DNA from: Saccharicrinis carchari
GTDB taxonomy: Bacteria; Bacteroidota; Bacteroidia; Bacteroidales; Marinilabiliaceae
Assembly (NCBI RefSeq): GCF_900182605.1
Contig: NZ_FXTB01000004.1
Location: 369,570 to 433,569 of the forward strand
Reading direction: 5' to 3'
DNA: 64,000 bases
Position 1 is the stretch's first letter; each line of letters begins with the position of its first letter. The notes under the pieces were generated by a model, which did no database searches, had not been told where the DNA came from, and saw nothing but the letters and a program-made list of their open reading frames with translations. The position numbers were made by a program, and so were the translations under genes. Positions 40,313 to 49,007 of this stretch are shown here, in pieces.

Positions 40313-40391
40313 AACCACAAAGAGCACGATGAATGCTAAAGGTCACTAAAAAAACATGGTGTACATTGTGCTTTCTTTGTGTACATAGCGG
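40313..40391 (+). repeat. 79-bp imperfect palindromic repeat, copy 2
   Basis: Starts AACCACAAAGAGCACGATG and ends ACATAGCGG. It has the same length as the inverted copy at 21549-21627. Its ends form an imperfect hairpin (CACAAAGAGCAC against GTGCTTTCTTTGTG). Confidence 0.75.
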
Positions 40392-40401
40392 TTAAAAAAA
40401 C

Positions 40402-40445
40402 AACCACAAGGGGCGCGATGAATGCACAAGGAACACTAAGAGCGC
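40402..40445 (+). repeat. 79-bp repeat family, truncated copy
   Basis: AACCACAAGGGGCGCGATGA and the following 24 bases repeat the first half of the element at 40313, with about 8 differences, then the similarity stops at AGAGCGC. Confidence 0.7.
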
Positions 40446-40453
40446 TTTATCTT

Positions 40454-40485
40454 CTCTCCCCCATTTTCGGGGAGATGGAGGGGCT
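40454..40485 (+). repeat. C-rich hairpin repeat, short copy
   Basis: The stretch CTCTCCCCCATTTTCGGGGA and the following GATGGAGGGGCT match, with small changes, the element at 29147-29180. It forms a CTCCCC/GGGGAG hairpin. Confidence 0.65.
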
Positions 40486-40544
40486 TTGGTGGTTAATCTC
40501 AAGTAACAAAGAACGAACTGTACACGACATTAATATTAAATACG

Positions 40545-43340
40545 ATGAGAAATTTAGATAAAAAAATGGGTTTGATGGTCACTTTGATGTGGCTGGGATT
40601 ATACGCCGGTGCTCAGGTAATTACCACAACACCTGAAACGCCGGTGGACAATCAGGCCCTAACCATAACTTTTGATGCCTCTCAAGGGAGCAAGGGGCTT
40701 ATTGGGCATACAGGCGATGTATATGCCCACACGGGTGTGATAACTTCGGAGAGCACGAGCGATGGCGACTGGAAGTACGTGAAAGCCGGATGGAACGAAA
40801 ATATTCCGGAATGTAAATTGACCTCGCTCGGCAATAACAAGTTCAGCTTGATAATCGGTCCTTCCATACGCGAATTCTATGGCGTGCCGGCAGGCGAAAA
40901 AATCAACAAACTGGCCTTTGTATTCCGGAATGCCGACGGAAGTAAGGAGGGCAAAACTGCCGATAATAAAGATATTTTTGTTGTTGTTACCACCACAGAT
41001 GTTACCGTGAGCATAATTGCGCCCCTTGCGTCCGGGGTCTTTAAAACAGGCAGTCCTGTGCCTTTTGATGTTTCGGCCACCAATGCTGGCTCCATAAAGG
41101 TATTTGTTGACGAGGTTGAGGTAAGCGTCGGAAGCGGAAATGCGCTGCAAGGCACTTTTACCGCCGGAAGCGTGGGCAAACATACCTTTAAGGCCGAAGC
41201 TACAGATGGAGTTACCACGGTGAGCCAGACCGTCGATTTTTTTGTGCGAAGCGCTGTAGCTAATGAAACCATGCCCACCGGATTAAAACGAGGCGTAAAT
41301 GTTATTGGCAACAATTCAGTGACCATGGTGCTTTTTGCACCGTATAAAACCTTTGTGCATGTAATAGGTGAGTTTAACAATTGGTTGCCCAACGATAATT
41401 ATATGATGAAAAAAGATGGTGATTATTTTTGGCTTACAATAAATGACTTGAATCCGGATACAGAGTATGCCTTCCAGTTTTTTATAGACGGACAGATAAG
41501 GATAGCCGATCCCTACACCAACAAAACATTGGATGCCGAGGATCATTATATTCCCGCAACTGTATATCCCAATCTAAAAGAATATCCCACCGGACAAACC
41601 ATGCACGCGGCATCGGTATTTAAAATTAACGAAGCTGCATATACTTGGAACGTAGAAAATTTCACTAATCCCGATATTTCTAAATTGGTTATTTATGAGC
41701 TGCACGTACGCGATTTTACGGCCAACGGCGATATTAAAACGGTAACCGATTCTATGGCTTATTTTAAACGATTGGGCGTTAACGCCATCGAACTGATGCC
41801 TTTCAACGAGTTTGAAGGCAACGATAGTTGGGGATATAACCCCTCGTTTTATTTTGCGCCCGACAAGGCCTACGGAACGGCCAACGATTATAAAGAGTTT
41901 ATTGATGTATGCCACCAAAACGGAATATCCGTGCTCATGGACATGGTGCTAAACCATTCCTTTGGCCAGTCGCCCTTTGCACGCATGTATCTCGACGGAG
42001 GTAAGCCCGCGGCCAACAACCCCTGGTACAACCGCGAGCACAATATGCTGGAACCAGCCGCGCAATGGGGTTACGATTTTAATCACGAGAGCCCCCATAC
42101 AGAAGCACTGGTGGATAGTATCTGTTCGTTCTGGCTACAAGAATATAAGATCGACGGTTTCCGCTTCGACTTTACCAAAGGGTTTAGCAATAAGCCTTAT
42201 CCCGAAGGTGATTGGGCCAGTGCGTACGATCAGGGCCGAATAAACATATTAACCCGAATGGCCAATGAGATATGGAAAGTGAAAGCCGATGCCATCGTGT
42301 CGTTTGAGCACCTGAGCGATAATGATGAAGAGAAAGTGCTGGCTAATCATGGCATTTTACTGTGGGGCAATCATAACCATAACTTTAGCGAGGCTACCAT
42401 GGGTTATAACACAAGTGGAAAATCTGATTTTTCCTGGGCATCCTATAAAAAAAGAAACTGGAACAATGCACACATAATCAATTACATGGAGAGCCACGAT
42501 GAGGAGCGCATCATGTACAAGAATATTGAGTATGGCAATAGCAGCGGCACTTATAATGTAAAAGATGTAAAAACTGGTTTAAAACGTAGCGAAGCCGCCG
42601 CGGTATTTTTAATGAGCATACCGGGCCCCAACATGATTTGGCAGTTTGGCGAGCTGGGTTACGACTACAGCATAAACTATTGCATGGAATCGAACGAGAA
42701 TAATTGTCGCACGGGCCGCAAGCCTATCAAGTGGGATTACACGGAGAACGAGAACCGTATGCACTTGTTTGATACCTACAGTACCATAATAAATTTAAAA
42801 AAGGAAGAGCCTGTATTTTCCACCACCGATTACAGTATGGAGGTAGCAGCAGCCACAAAACTTATAGCCTTAAATCATGCCGGTTCCGACATTAGGCTGG
42901 TAGGTAATTTTGATGTGGTTCAGAAAACCTTGCTCCCCAAGTTTAGCTCCACCGGTTACTGGTACAATCATTTTGATGGCGACAGTATCCTGGTTAACGA
43001 CCTTAATATGTCTTACACCTTGCAGGCGGGTGAATTTGCATTGTTTTCGCAAAAAAAACTAAATGGATTTGCCCCATACGTGAGCGTGGGCGATCCTGCT
43101 TATTTTAACAATGCCCACATAGCACCAAACCCTGTTAAAGAAACCCTGCACGTTTTTTCGGGTGATAATCCTTTGAAACAAATAAAAATAAGCAGCATTA
43201 CAGGAGTTGTTTTAATGGATAAAAAGATAGTTACCAATGATGCCAGCCTGCAAGTAGGCGATTATCCGTCGGGTATGTATTTGGTTCATCTGATAGGTGC
43301 CAATAATGGGTATAAAGTTTTTAAAATGATAAAGAAATAA
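40545..43340 (+). CDS. GH13 alpha-amylase/pullulanase-like enzyme secreted by the type IX system
   Basis: A 931-residue secreted enzyme: signal peptide ending LGLYAGAQV; an N-terminal module (about 25-150) resembling those ahead of Bacteroidota amylases; an Ig-like segment (SIIAPLASGVFKTGSPVPFD); a CBM48-like domain (TMVLFAPYKTFVHVIGEFNN); and a GH13 barrel with VLMDMVLNHSFG, the nucleophile Asp in DGFRFDFTKGF, the acid/base Glu in IVSFEHLSD and the third Asp in NYMESHDEERI. The last 75 residues are a type A T9SS sorting domain (HIAPNPVKETLHVFSG to KVFKMIKK). The CBM48 and the barrel motifs lean to the pullulanase/branching-enzyme side of GH13, so alpha-1,6 activity is possible. Last gene of the plus arm. 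Confidence 0.9.
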   Translation: MRNLDKKMGLMVTLMWLGLYAGAQVITTTPETPVDNQALTITFDASQGSKGLIGHTGDVYAHTGVITSESTSDGDWKYVKAGWNENIPECKLTSLGNNKFSLIIGPSIREFYGVPAGEKINKLAFVFRNADGSKEGKTADNKDIFVVVTTTDVTVSIIAPLASGVFKTGSPVPFDVSATNAGSIKVFVDEVEVSVGSGNALQGTFTAGSVGKHTFKAEATDGVTTVSQTVDFFVRSAVANETMPTGLKRGVNVIGNNSVTMVLFAPYKTFVHVIGEFNNWLPNDNYMMKKDGDYFWLTINDLNPDTEYAFQFFIDGQIRIADPYTNKTLDAEDHYIPATVYPNLKEYPTGQTMHAASVFKINEAAYTWNVENFTNPDISKLVIYELHVRDFTANGDIKTVTDSMAYFKRLGVNAIELMPFNEFEGNDSWGYNPSFYFAPDKAYGTANDYKEFIDVCHQNGISVLMDMVLNHSFGQSPFARMYLDGGKPAANNPWYNREHNMLEPAAQWGYDFNHESPHTEALVDSICSFWLQEYKIDGFRFDFTKGFSNKPYPEGDWASAYDQGRINILTRMANEIWKVKADAIVSFEHLSDNDEEKVLANHGILLWGNHNHNFSEATMGYNTSGKSDFSWASYKKRNWNNAHIINYMESHDEERIMYKNIEYGNSSGTYNVKDVKTGLKRSEAAAVFLMSIPGPNMIWQFGELGYDYSINYCMESNENNCRTGRKPIKWDYTENENRMHLFDTYSTIINLKKEEPVFSTTDYSMEVAAATKLIALNHAGSDIRLVGNFDVVQKTLLPKFSSTGYWYNHFDGDSILVNDLNMSYTLQAGEFALFSQKKLNGFAPYVSVGDPAYFNNAHIAPNPVKETLHVFSGDNPLKQIKISSITGVVLMDKKIVTNDASLQVGDYPSGMYLVHLIGANNGYKVFKMIKK

Positions 43341-43344
43341 AACA

Positions 43345-43425
43345 GAGCCCCCTCCGTCCCCTTCTGCTCCGTTAACATGGAAGAGATTGAAAAGCGCTCT
43401 TTGAGCGCTTTGGGTATGACGGTTA
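43345..43425 (+). repeat. dispersed intergenic repeat, second copy
   Basis: Begins with GAGCCCCCTCCGTCCCC, the reverse-strand form of the tail at 29168-29180, and contains GCGCTCTTTGAGCGCTTTGG (43394-43413), which matches the minus strand of 29112-29138. GCGCTCTTTGAGCGC is itself a 6-bp hairpin. Confidence 0.65.
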
Positions 43426-43444
43426 TATGAAACGTTTATTATTT

Positions 43445-43467
43445 ACAGCGGAGTAGCATTCCGCTGT
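43445..43467 (+). repeat. perfect hairpin ACAGCGGA/TCCGCTGT
   Basis: An 8-bp perfect stem (43445-43452 with 43460-43467) and a 7-base loop, 105 bases after the amylase stop. There is no T-tract; its role is unclear. Confidence 0.5.
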
Positions 43468-43604
43468 TTGTAATACCTTTCCGCCCAAAAATAAGTGCAC
43501 GCAAAAACAGCTTTCTCTCCCGCTCGTAGGCATTTGACTAACGATCCCGATCTCTGACCTGATGCCAACAATCTATATGCACCAGTGCTGCGGTTCCATG
43601 TCGT

Positions 43605-43795
43605 ATTATAGATTATTTGTATTGGCAAAAAGCGGATCAAAAGATAGTCAAAAAGGTAAATGAATTAAAAAATACAGTTCGTGCAATCCATTTTCTGCGT
43701 TTAGAAAACCCGAGCCTTTAAAATACAAGTACAAAGGATACTTGCCGTGGAGAATTGACAATGAACACAGATTAATTTACAGAGTTAAAAAATGA
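43605..43795 (+). pseudogene. frameshifted YoeB/Txe-type toxin remnant
   Basis: Frame one from 43605 reads IIDYLYWQKADQKIVKKVNE, matching the first half of YoeB (the DYLYWQ and lysine-rich helix). It continues LKNTVRAIHFLRL and hits a stop after ENPSL. Shifting frame near 43710 resumes with EPLKYKYKGYLPWRIDNEH and ends RLIYRVKK with a TGA at 43793, the YoeB C-terminus with its RIDxEHRLIY core. The start codon and the leading MIISFTEHAW-type segment are missing, and no antitoxin gene (YefM) is visible upstream. A non-functional relic of a type II toxin-antitoxin system. Confidence 0.75.
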
Positions 43796-44168
43796 TAAAT
43801 TGTAGATTGCAAAATGCAGATTTCATTATGACTAATTGAGATGTACCGCTATTAACAAGCTGACCTATTCCATTACCAGCTTATCATTTATAATAAAATC
43901 AATTCTTCATTTAGATACTCAATTAAGTTAATTATATTCCGTTTCCCGACAACCGAGCATACAGCCGCACCGATATGGCGCATCAGGCGGGATGCTTGCC
44001 GATAAAAATATTTTTTACCGCCAAACGGCTATAATAAGTTCCTCGAACAATACAGCTAAACCTAACCTATCCCGCTGTATCCGGATAAATTTAATTGATG
44101 TTTGCTCAAACTGTTCAATTAGACGTAAGAACCAAAGCGCCCTTCGTCCCCATTAATTTCAGCCAACA

Positions 44169-45611
44169 CTACTTCCCTTCACCTTTAAACAAGATTTTTA
44201 AGGTAAATAGCAGAATCTTAAAATCCACTACCAGGGTTCTGTTTTCGAGATACAAAATATCATATTGCAGCCGCTCAATCATCTCCTCCACATTTTCAGC
44301 ATATCCATATTTAACCATACCCCATGAGGTTATGCCGGGCCTAACGGTAAACAAATAGGCATAGTGAGGGGCTATTGGCAATATCCGATCAATAAAATGT
44401 TTCCGTTCCGGTCGTGGTCCAACTAAGGACATATCTCCCAATATAATATTTATAAACTGTGGCAGCTCATCTAATCGCCACTTGCGCATAAACCTACCCA
44501 AGGGGGTAATTCGGGGATCGTTGACAGAGGAAAGCTCGGGGCCATTTTTCTCGGCATCTACATCCATCGAACGAAACTTATAAATCATAAACGGTTTTTT
44601 ATGCCGTCCGATACGTTCCTGTTTATAAAAAATGGGTCCTTTGGATGAAGCTTTAACTGCTATGGCCAATGCAACAAACAGGGGCGCCAAAATTATCGTA
44701 CCCAACCATGCCACCACTAAATCAAAGCTGCGCTTAAATAAACGCTGCCATACGGGCAGTTTTTGTGTACTGATAGTAATAAAAGGCAGGGTTTCCAGGT
44801 TTTGGGTTTTCAAGGTGCCATCAATCATCGAACTCATATCGGTTAAAAGGCGTATGAGAATTTCATCTTGCCGCAAATGACTAATTACCCTACTAATAGC
44901 CTTTTGATTAGCGGGAGATAAACAAACAATGGCCTCATCTACATTTTCTTTATTAACCAATGATTCTATTTGTGTAATGCTTCCCAAGCAAGGCAGATAA
45001 GCCGTCATATCATGTCCCTGCTCATCATTATCGTCCGCTAAATAACCCAAATACTCTTGTTGCAGAGCTGGCACTTTGCCATGCCTTTTAATTAGCTGTA
45101 GTGCCTGATCATTATTGCCGACAAGCACTTTTTTATAACCGTATCTACCCTTTACAATCAGATGGTGCAAGCGGGCAATTATCAACATTCTAAAGAAAAA
45201 AGTTAAGCCAAATACAACCAATAAATATCGTAGCGACAGTTGGAGTGCATTGCTTTTAAGATGTATGGGCGTGTAACTATCTAAAATAAAAAACAACAAA
45301 ATAGCCATCACAAAACTTGTAGCAAAGGTTGGACCTATAATCTGAAGTCCCGACTTTCGGGCAGAATTGCTATAGTGTCCCGACACATAAAAAGCGATAA
45401 TCCACAACACGATAAGCGAAGATATGACAATTGGAATGCTGAAAGACTGAAGTTGTTCGGGAAGAAAAGACGACAATTTTTTATCATATGCCGATTGGTA
45501 TTTATCCAAAAAAATAATATGACTCAATATAAGGGCCACTACATCAGCCCCGAGATGATACCATACTATCTTTTTATCGTCAATTCTTTTAAATGTAGTA
45601 TCTTTCTTCAA
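44169..45611 (-). CDS. polyprenyl-phosphate sugar-1-phosphate transferase (WcaJ/undecaprenyl-phosphate glucose phosphotransferase type)
   Basis: A 480-residue membrane enzyme that starts exopolysaccharide or capsule subunits by moving a hexose-1-phosphate to undecaprenyl phosphate. Four N-terminal helices, a Rossmann-like middle domain (YKKVLVGNNDQALQLIKRHG) and the C-terminal bacterial sugar transferase domain from about residue 280. The latter has the membrane-entering helix, GPIFYKQERIGRHKKPFMIY, KFRSMDVDAEKNGPE, WRLDELPQFINIILGDMSLV and GPRPERKHF. The start at 45611 is TTG (MKKDTTFKRIDD); no ATG is available near the N-terminus. No other polysaccharide genes are adjacent. Confidence 0.9.
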   Translation of the reverse strand: MKKDTTFKRIDDKKIVWYHLGADVVALILSHIIFLDKYQSAYDKKLSSFLPEQLQSFSIPIVISSLIVLWIIAFYVSGHYSNSARKSGLQIIGPTFATSFVMAILLFFILDSYTPIHLKSNALQLSLRYLLVVFGLTFFFRMLIIARLHHLIVKGRYGYKKVLVGNNDQALQLIKRHGKVPALQQEYLGYLADDNDEQGHDMTAYLPCLGSITQIESLVNKENVDEAIVCLSPANQKAISRVISHLRQDEILIRLLTDMSSMIDGTLKTQNLETLPFITISTQKLPVWQRLFKRSFDLVVAWLGTIILAPLFVALAIAVKASSKGPIFYKQERIGRHKKPFMIYKFRSMDVDAEKNGPELSSVNDPRITPLGRFMRKWRLDELPQFINIILGDMSLVGPRPERKHFIDRILPIAPHYAYLFTVRPGITSWGMVKYGYAENVEEMIERLQYDILYLENRTLVVDFKILLFTLKILFKGEGK

Positions 45612-45770
45612 TTTGCTTATTATTTAAGGTTCAGCCACTCACTGCCCACTAATATAGGATTAATAATAATGACAGCGAACGGTGCGATAAATATTTTGTG
45701 GTAAAAAGAGCGTCTTTAAAGGCAATATTTTATCGGGAAGCATTAATTTTACCAATCATTAAAACTCACA

Positions 45771-46412
45771 ATGGATACATTCAGGCATAAAGGATTAAGA
45801 AACAGATTAGTAGACGACATCGCTAAAAAAGGGATTAAGGACGAAGCTGTACTCAATGCAATCGGGGCAGTTCCGCGCCACCTGTTTTTTGAAAGTAGCT
45901 TTATCAAGTTTGCTTATCAAGATAAGGCTTTTCCAATTGGAGCAGGTCAAACCATATCGCAGCCTTATACGGTAGCTTTTCAAACAGAGTTGTTACAAAT
46001 TAAAACAGGCGACAAAGTATTAGAAGTGGGCACCGGATCGGGATATCAGGCAGCCGTATTGTGCGAAATGGGGGCCAAGGTGTTTACCATCGAACGCCAA
46101 AAAGAACTGTTTGCAAAAAGTAGCCATCTATTGCCCCGTATGGGATACAAACCACGTTTTTTTTTAGGCGACGGATACAAAGGACTGCCCCAACAGGCTC
46201 CTTTCGATAAAATAATTGTTACTGCCGGAGCTCCGCAAATACCGGAAGATTTGCTAACCCAACTATGCATTGGTGGCTTAATGGTGATACCGGTAGGCAG
46301 CGGCAATGTTCAAGTAATGACCCGCATCACCCGCGATTCGGAGAGTGAATTCAGTCAGGAGCAGTTTGGTCAATTTGTTTTTGTACCCTTGCTCAAAGGG
46401 GTAGTGAAATAG
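45771..46412 (+). CDS. pcm: protein-L-isoaspartate O-methyltransferase
   Basis: 213 residues, the normal size. The methyltransferase uses S-adenosylmethionine to repair isoaspartyl residues in aged proteins. Visible are the family motif FPIGAGQTISQPYTVAFQTE, the SAM-binding VLEVGTGSGYQAAVL and DKIIVTAGAPQIPEDLL, with GGLMVIPVG further on. Divergent from the sugar transferase gene across a 159-base gap, with its own promoter region. Confidence 0.95.
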   Translation: MDTFRHKGLRNRLVDDIAKKGIKDEAVLNAIGAVPRHLFFESSFIKFAYQDKAFPIGAGQTISQPYTVAFQTELLQIKTGDKVLEVGTGSGYQAAVLCEMGAKVFTIERQKELFAKSSHLLPRMGYKPRFFLGDGYKGLPQQAPFDKIIVTAGAPQIPEDLLTQLCIGGLMVIPVGSGNVQVMTRITRDSESEFSQEQFGQFVFVPLLKGVVK

Positions 46413-46560
46413 TTTTCAATTTATATTATCCCGGTAAATTCCATAATACGTTTCATCGTTTTGATAAAATAAATTCAGATATAAAAGTAGTTTGTCGTTT
46501 TTTTAAAGATTTTTTGTACCTTAATCACAAACTAAATATCCTCATTTAAAAACAAGTATT

Positions 46561-47274
46561 ATGATTGACAACCCAATAATAGAAAGGTACGGTAACTTGC
46601 TCAAAGAGGAGCAATTGGTTACCATGGACGAAAAAATATTGCCTAATACTTTTGTGCTAGAAGCCCCCGAACCCTTTCCGGGATATTATGGCTATTACGG
46701 CGAGACACCACAGGATTCAAAACCCCTTTATATTTATTTGGTAATAGATCACCTCTATACGCTGGAAGAAGTAACTCGTGCCCGCTTGAATATCAAAAAA
46801 TATTTCCCATCGTATTTTCATGCTGATGCCGGCACCGTTACAATTTATAACAAAACACACCATGTAATAAGAGTACGACATTTAGATGAGTACGACCAGA
46901 TAAAAGCCCTACAGACGGCCTTTATGGACGAGGGTATTGTGTTTAAAAGAAAACCATCAAAAAAAATTCATTCAACCGGCATCATTCGTTTAAAAAAGTT
47001 TTTTAAACTGCGCCAGGTAGAACCGGGATTGTATTTTGACGAGGTAGAAAAAGATCATGGTTATATTTCAATACCACGCTTTGTAAAATGGGCCGAGTTT
47101 GAAGAACTCACCCGAAAAGCAAAAAATAATTGGTCGGGAGGTATGTTCGATTCCGCATTGGGACACTTCCACAACAATTTTGAAATTGAGGATATGATAC
47201 GAATTTACAACCCACATATAGATATCGACTTGCTACACATGGTACAGAAAACGTACCTCGAACAAATAAAATAA
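46561..47274 (+). CDS. protein of unknown function, 237 residues
   Basis: A soluble protein without signal peptide or membrane segment. Distinctive features are an aromatic stretch FPGYYGYYGETP (about 39-50), HLYTLEEVTRARLNIKKYFP and a C-terminal half rich in aromatic and acidic residues (DHGYISIPRFVKWAEFEELT). Codon use and length look like a real gene, and it has its own terminator at 47283-47309. I do not recognise the family. It lies between pcm and gltX, 148 bases after pcm. Confidence 0.7.
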   Translation: MIDNPIIERYGNLLKEEQLVTMDEKILPNTFVLEAPEPFPGYYGYYGETPQDSKPLYIYLVIDHLYTLEEVTRARLNIKKYFPSYFHADAGTVTIYNKTHHVIRVRHLDEYDQIKALQTAFMDEGIVFKRKPSKKIHSTGIIRLKKFFKLRQVEPGLYFDEVEKDHGYISIPRFVKWAEFEELTRKAKNNWSGGMFDSALGHFHNNFEIEDMIRIYNPHIDIDLLHMVQKTYLEQIK

Positions 47275-47282
47275 AACAGAAT

Positions 47283-47309
47283 AAAAAAGCTCCTAAAAGG
47301 AGCTTTTTT
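47283..47309 (+). terminator. Rho-independent terminator of the 237-residue gene
   Basis: AAAAAAGCTCCT pairs with AGGAGCTTTTTT around a 3-base loop, 9 bases after the stop. Confidence 0.92.
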
Positions 47310-47332
47310 ATTATTTGTCTTTTTTTGGATAC

Positions 47333-47372
47333 AAGTCTATTGCTCAAAAGTCTATTGTCCCATAATCTATTC
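47333..47372 (+). repeat. three 15-bp direct repeats over the gltX promoter
   Basis: AAGTCTATTG at 47333 and 47348, and the related TAATCTATTC at 47363, are spaced exactly 15 bases apart. They overlap the -33 element of the predicted gltX promoter. Confidence 0.6.
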
Positions 47373-47383
47373 TGTTATCTTTG
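47355..47383 (+). promoter_or_regulatory. predicted gltX promoter
   Basis: TTG (47355-47357), 18 bases, then TATCTTTG (47376-47383), a perfect TAnnTTTG box. The start would fall near 47390, so the gltX transcript (ATG at 47398) has a leader of only about 8 bases, almost leaderless. Confidence 0.65.
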
Positions 47384-47397
47384 CAAAAAAAGTAAAC

Positions 47398-48921
47398 ATG
47401 TCACAAAAAAAAGTAAGGGTGCGTTTTGCACCAAGTCCTACCGGACCGTTACATATTGGCGGTGTACGAACCGCTCTTTTCAACTATTTATTCGCTAAAA
47501 AACACGGTGGCGATTTCATCCTTCGCATTGAAGACACTGACCAGACCCGCTTTGTAGAAGGTGCTGAAACCTATGTAAATGAAGCCTTAAACTGGTTGGG
47601 CCTAGCTATTGATGAGGGGGTTGTACAGGGGGGTGCATATGGGCCATACAAACAATCGGAGCGAAAGGATATTTATCTGGATTATGCCGACCGTTTAATC
47701 AAAAGCGGATGGGCCTATTATGCCTTTGACACAGCGGAAGAACTAGATGCAGAGAGAAAAGCCGCGGAAGCCACCAAAACTAAATTTTCGTACGACATGC
47801 ACACCCGTCAGGGTTTGAAAAACTCCCTAACGCTTACACCGCAAGAGGTAGAACAAAAGATTAAAAACGGCACTCCCTACGTAGTACGATTTAAAATGCC
47901 CGCCAACGAAGATATTTCGGCCATGGACATAATACGGGGAGCAGTAAAATTCAACACCACTATCCTCGACGACAAGGTCATCTTTAAATCGGACGGCTTA
48001 CCCACCTACCACCTGGCCAATGTGGTAGATGATTACCTGATGAAGATAACACACGTTATCAGAGGTGAGGAATGGTTACCATCGCTGCCCCTGCACATTA
48101 TGCTTTACAAGGCGCTGGGCTGGGAAAACGAATGCCCGGAGTTTGCTCATCTCCCGCTGATACTAAAACCCACCGGCAAAGGCAAGCTTAGCAAGCGCGA
48201 TGGCGACAAGGCCGGTTTTCCGGTGTTTCCTTTAGAATGGACATCTCCGGATGGCGAAACGGCCTCAGGTTACCGTGAGTCGGGTTACCTGCCCGGCGCA
48301 GTGGTCAACCTATTGGCATTGCTGGGATGGAATCCGGGAACCGAACAGGAAATATTTACAATGGATCAACTGATTGCATCTTTTTCGTTGGAACGCGTCA
48401 ACAGATCGGGTGCCCGCTTCGATCCCGAGAAAGCCAAATGGTTCAACCATCAATATATTGTTAATTTGGACGATGCACAGTTGGCAAATGAGTTTGCCAG
48501 TGCACTGAGCCAAAAGGGGTTGGATGCCTCCATTGAATTGCGTATGCAAGTGGTATCTCTGGTGAAGGAACGTATCAACTTTGTTTCGGACATATGGGAC
48601 CAGGCGTCGTTCTTTTTTGTTGCGCCCGACACGTATGATGCCAAGATGATAAAAAAATGCTGGAAAGGTGAAGTGCCTTCCTTTATGGCTGCCCTTCCAA
48701 TAGAATTTGAAAACATAGCCGCTTGGAAAGCCGAAAACATTAAAGCGTGTATATCGGCCAAAATTGAAGAAAAAGGAATGGGTTTTGGTATGGTGATGAA
48801 TGCCTTACGCCTTTCGCTGGTAGGAGGCGGTTTTGGTCCCGACCTGATGACTATAGCCCAGATTTTAGGAAGAAAAGAAACAATGGCAAGGATAAAAAAA
48901 GCTGTAGAAATAATCGGCTAA
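47398..48921 (+). CDS. gltX: glutamate-tRNA ligase
   Basis: 507 residues. Class I synthetase with the HIGH motif in FAPSPTGPLHIGGVRTALF at the N-terminus, the KMSKS-type loop KLSKRDGD near residue 263 and an anticodon-binding C-terminal domain. It attaches glutamate to tRNA-Glu. A separate glnS stands just downstream in opposite orientation, so glutaminyl-tRNA probably need not be made by the indirect route. Starts at the ATG at 47398, close to a strong predicted promoter; terminates at a hairpin shared with glnS. Confidence 0.97.
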   Translation: MSQKKVRVRFAPSPTGPLHIGGVRTALFNYLFAKKHGGDFILRIEDTDQTRFVEGAETYVNEALNWLGLAIDEGVVQGGAYGPYKQSERKDIYLDYADRLIKSGWAYYAFDTAEELDAERKAAEATKTKFSYDMHTRQGLKNSLTLTPQEVEQKIKNGTPYVVRFKMPANEDISAMDIIRGAVKFNTTILDDKVIFKSDGLPTYHLANVVDDYLMKITHVIRGEEWLPSLPLHIMLYKALGWENECPEFAHLPLILKPTGKGKLSKRDGDKAGFPVFPLEWTSPDGETASGYRESGYLPGAVVNLLALLGWNPGTEQEIFTMDQLIASFSLERVNRSGARFDPEKAKWFNHQYIVNLDDAQLANEFASALSQKGLDASIELRMQVVSLVKERINFVSDIWDQASFFFVAPDTYDAKMIKKCWKGEVPSFMAALPIEFENIAAWKAENIKACISAKIEEKGMGFGMVMNALRLSLVGGGFGPDLMTIAQILGRKETMARIKKAVEIIG

Positions 48922-48945
48922 GCAACATACTCTTATTTTAAAAAT

Positions 48946-48984
48946 AGTAAGCCCCAAATACTGCTGAATTATTTGGGGCTTACT
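48946..48984. terminator. shared bidirectional terminator of gltX and glnS
   Basis: A perfect 15-bp stem, AGTAAGCCCCAAATA (48946-48960) with TATTTGGGGCTTACT (48970-48984), has T-rich tracts on both sides and lies between the two convergent synthetase genes. Confidence 0.9.
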
Positions 48985-49007
48985 ACTTTTTTTATTTGAC
49001 GTTATCT

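Larger units (their letters stand above)
40298..40544. other. repeat-filled gap between the two GH13 genes
   Basis: Carries one full copy (40313-40391) and one partial copy (40402-40445) of the 79-bp repeat plus a C-rich hairpin repeat (40454-40485). No clear promoter box for the downstream amylase gene is visible. Confidence 0.65.
43341..44168. other. decayed intergenic region with repeats and a toxin remnant
   Basis: About 830 bases without an intact gene. It holds intergenic repeats (43345-43425), a perfect hairpin (43445-43467) and a frameshifted YoeB-type toxin (43605-43795). The last 370 bases show nothing recognisable. Confidence 0.65.

Noticed and set aside
43443..43640. Minus-strand frame of 65 codons
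   Set aside because: It covers a hairpin and the start of the YoeB remnant on the other strand; no protein-like pattern.
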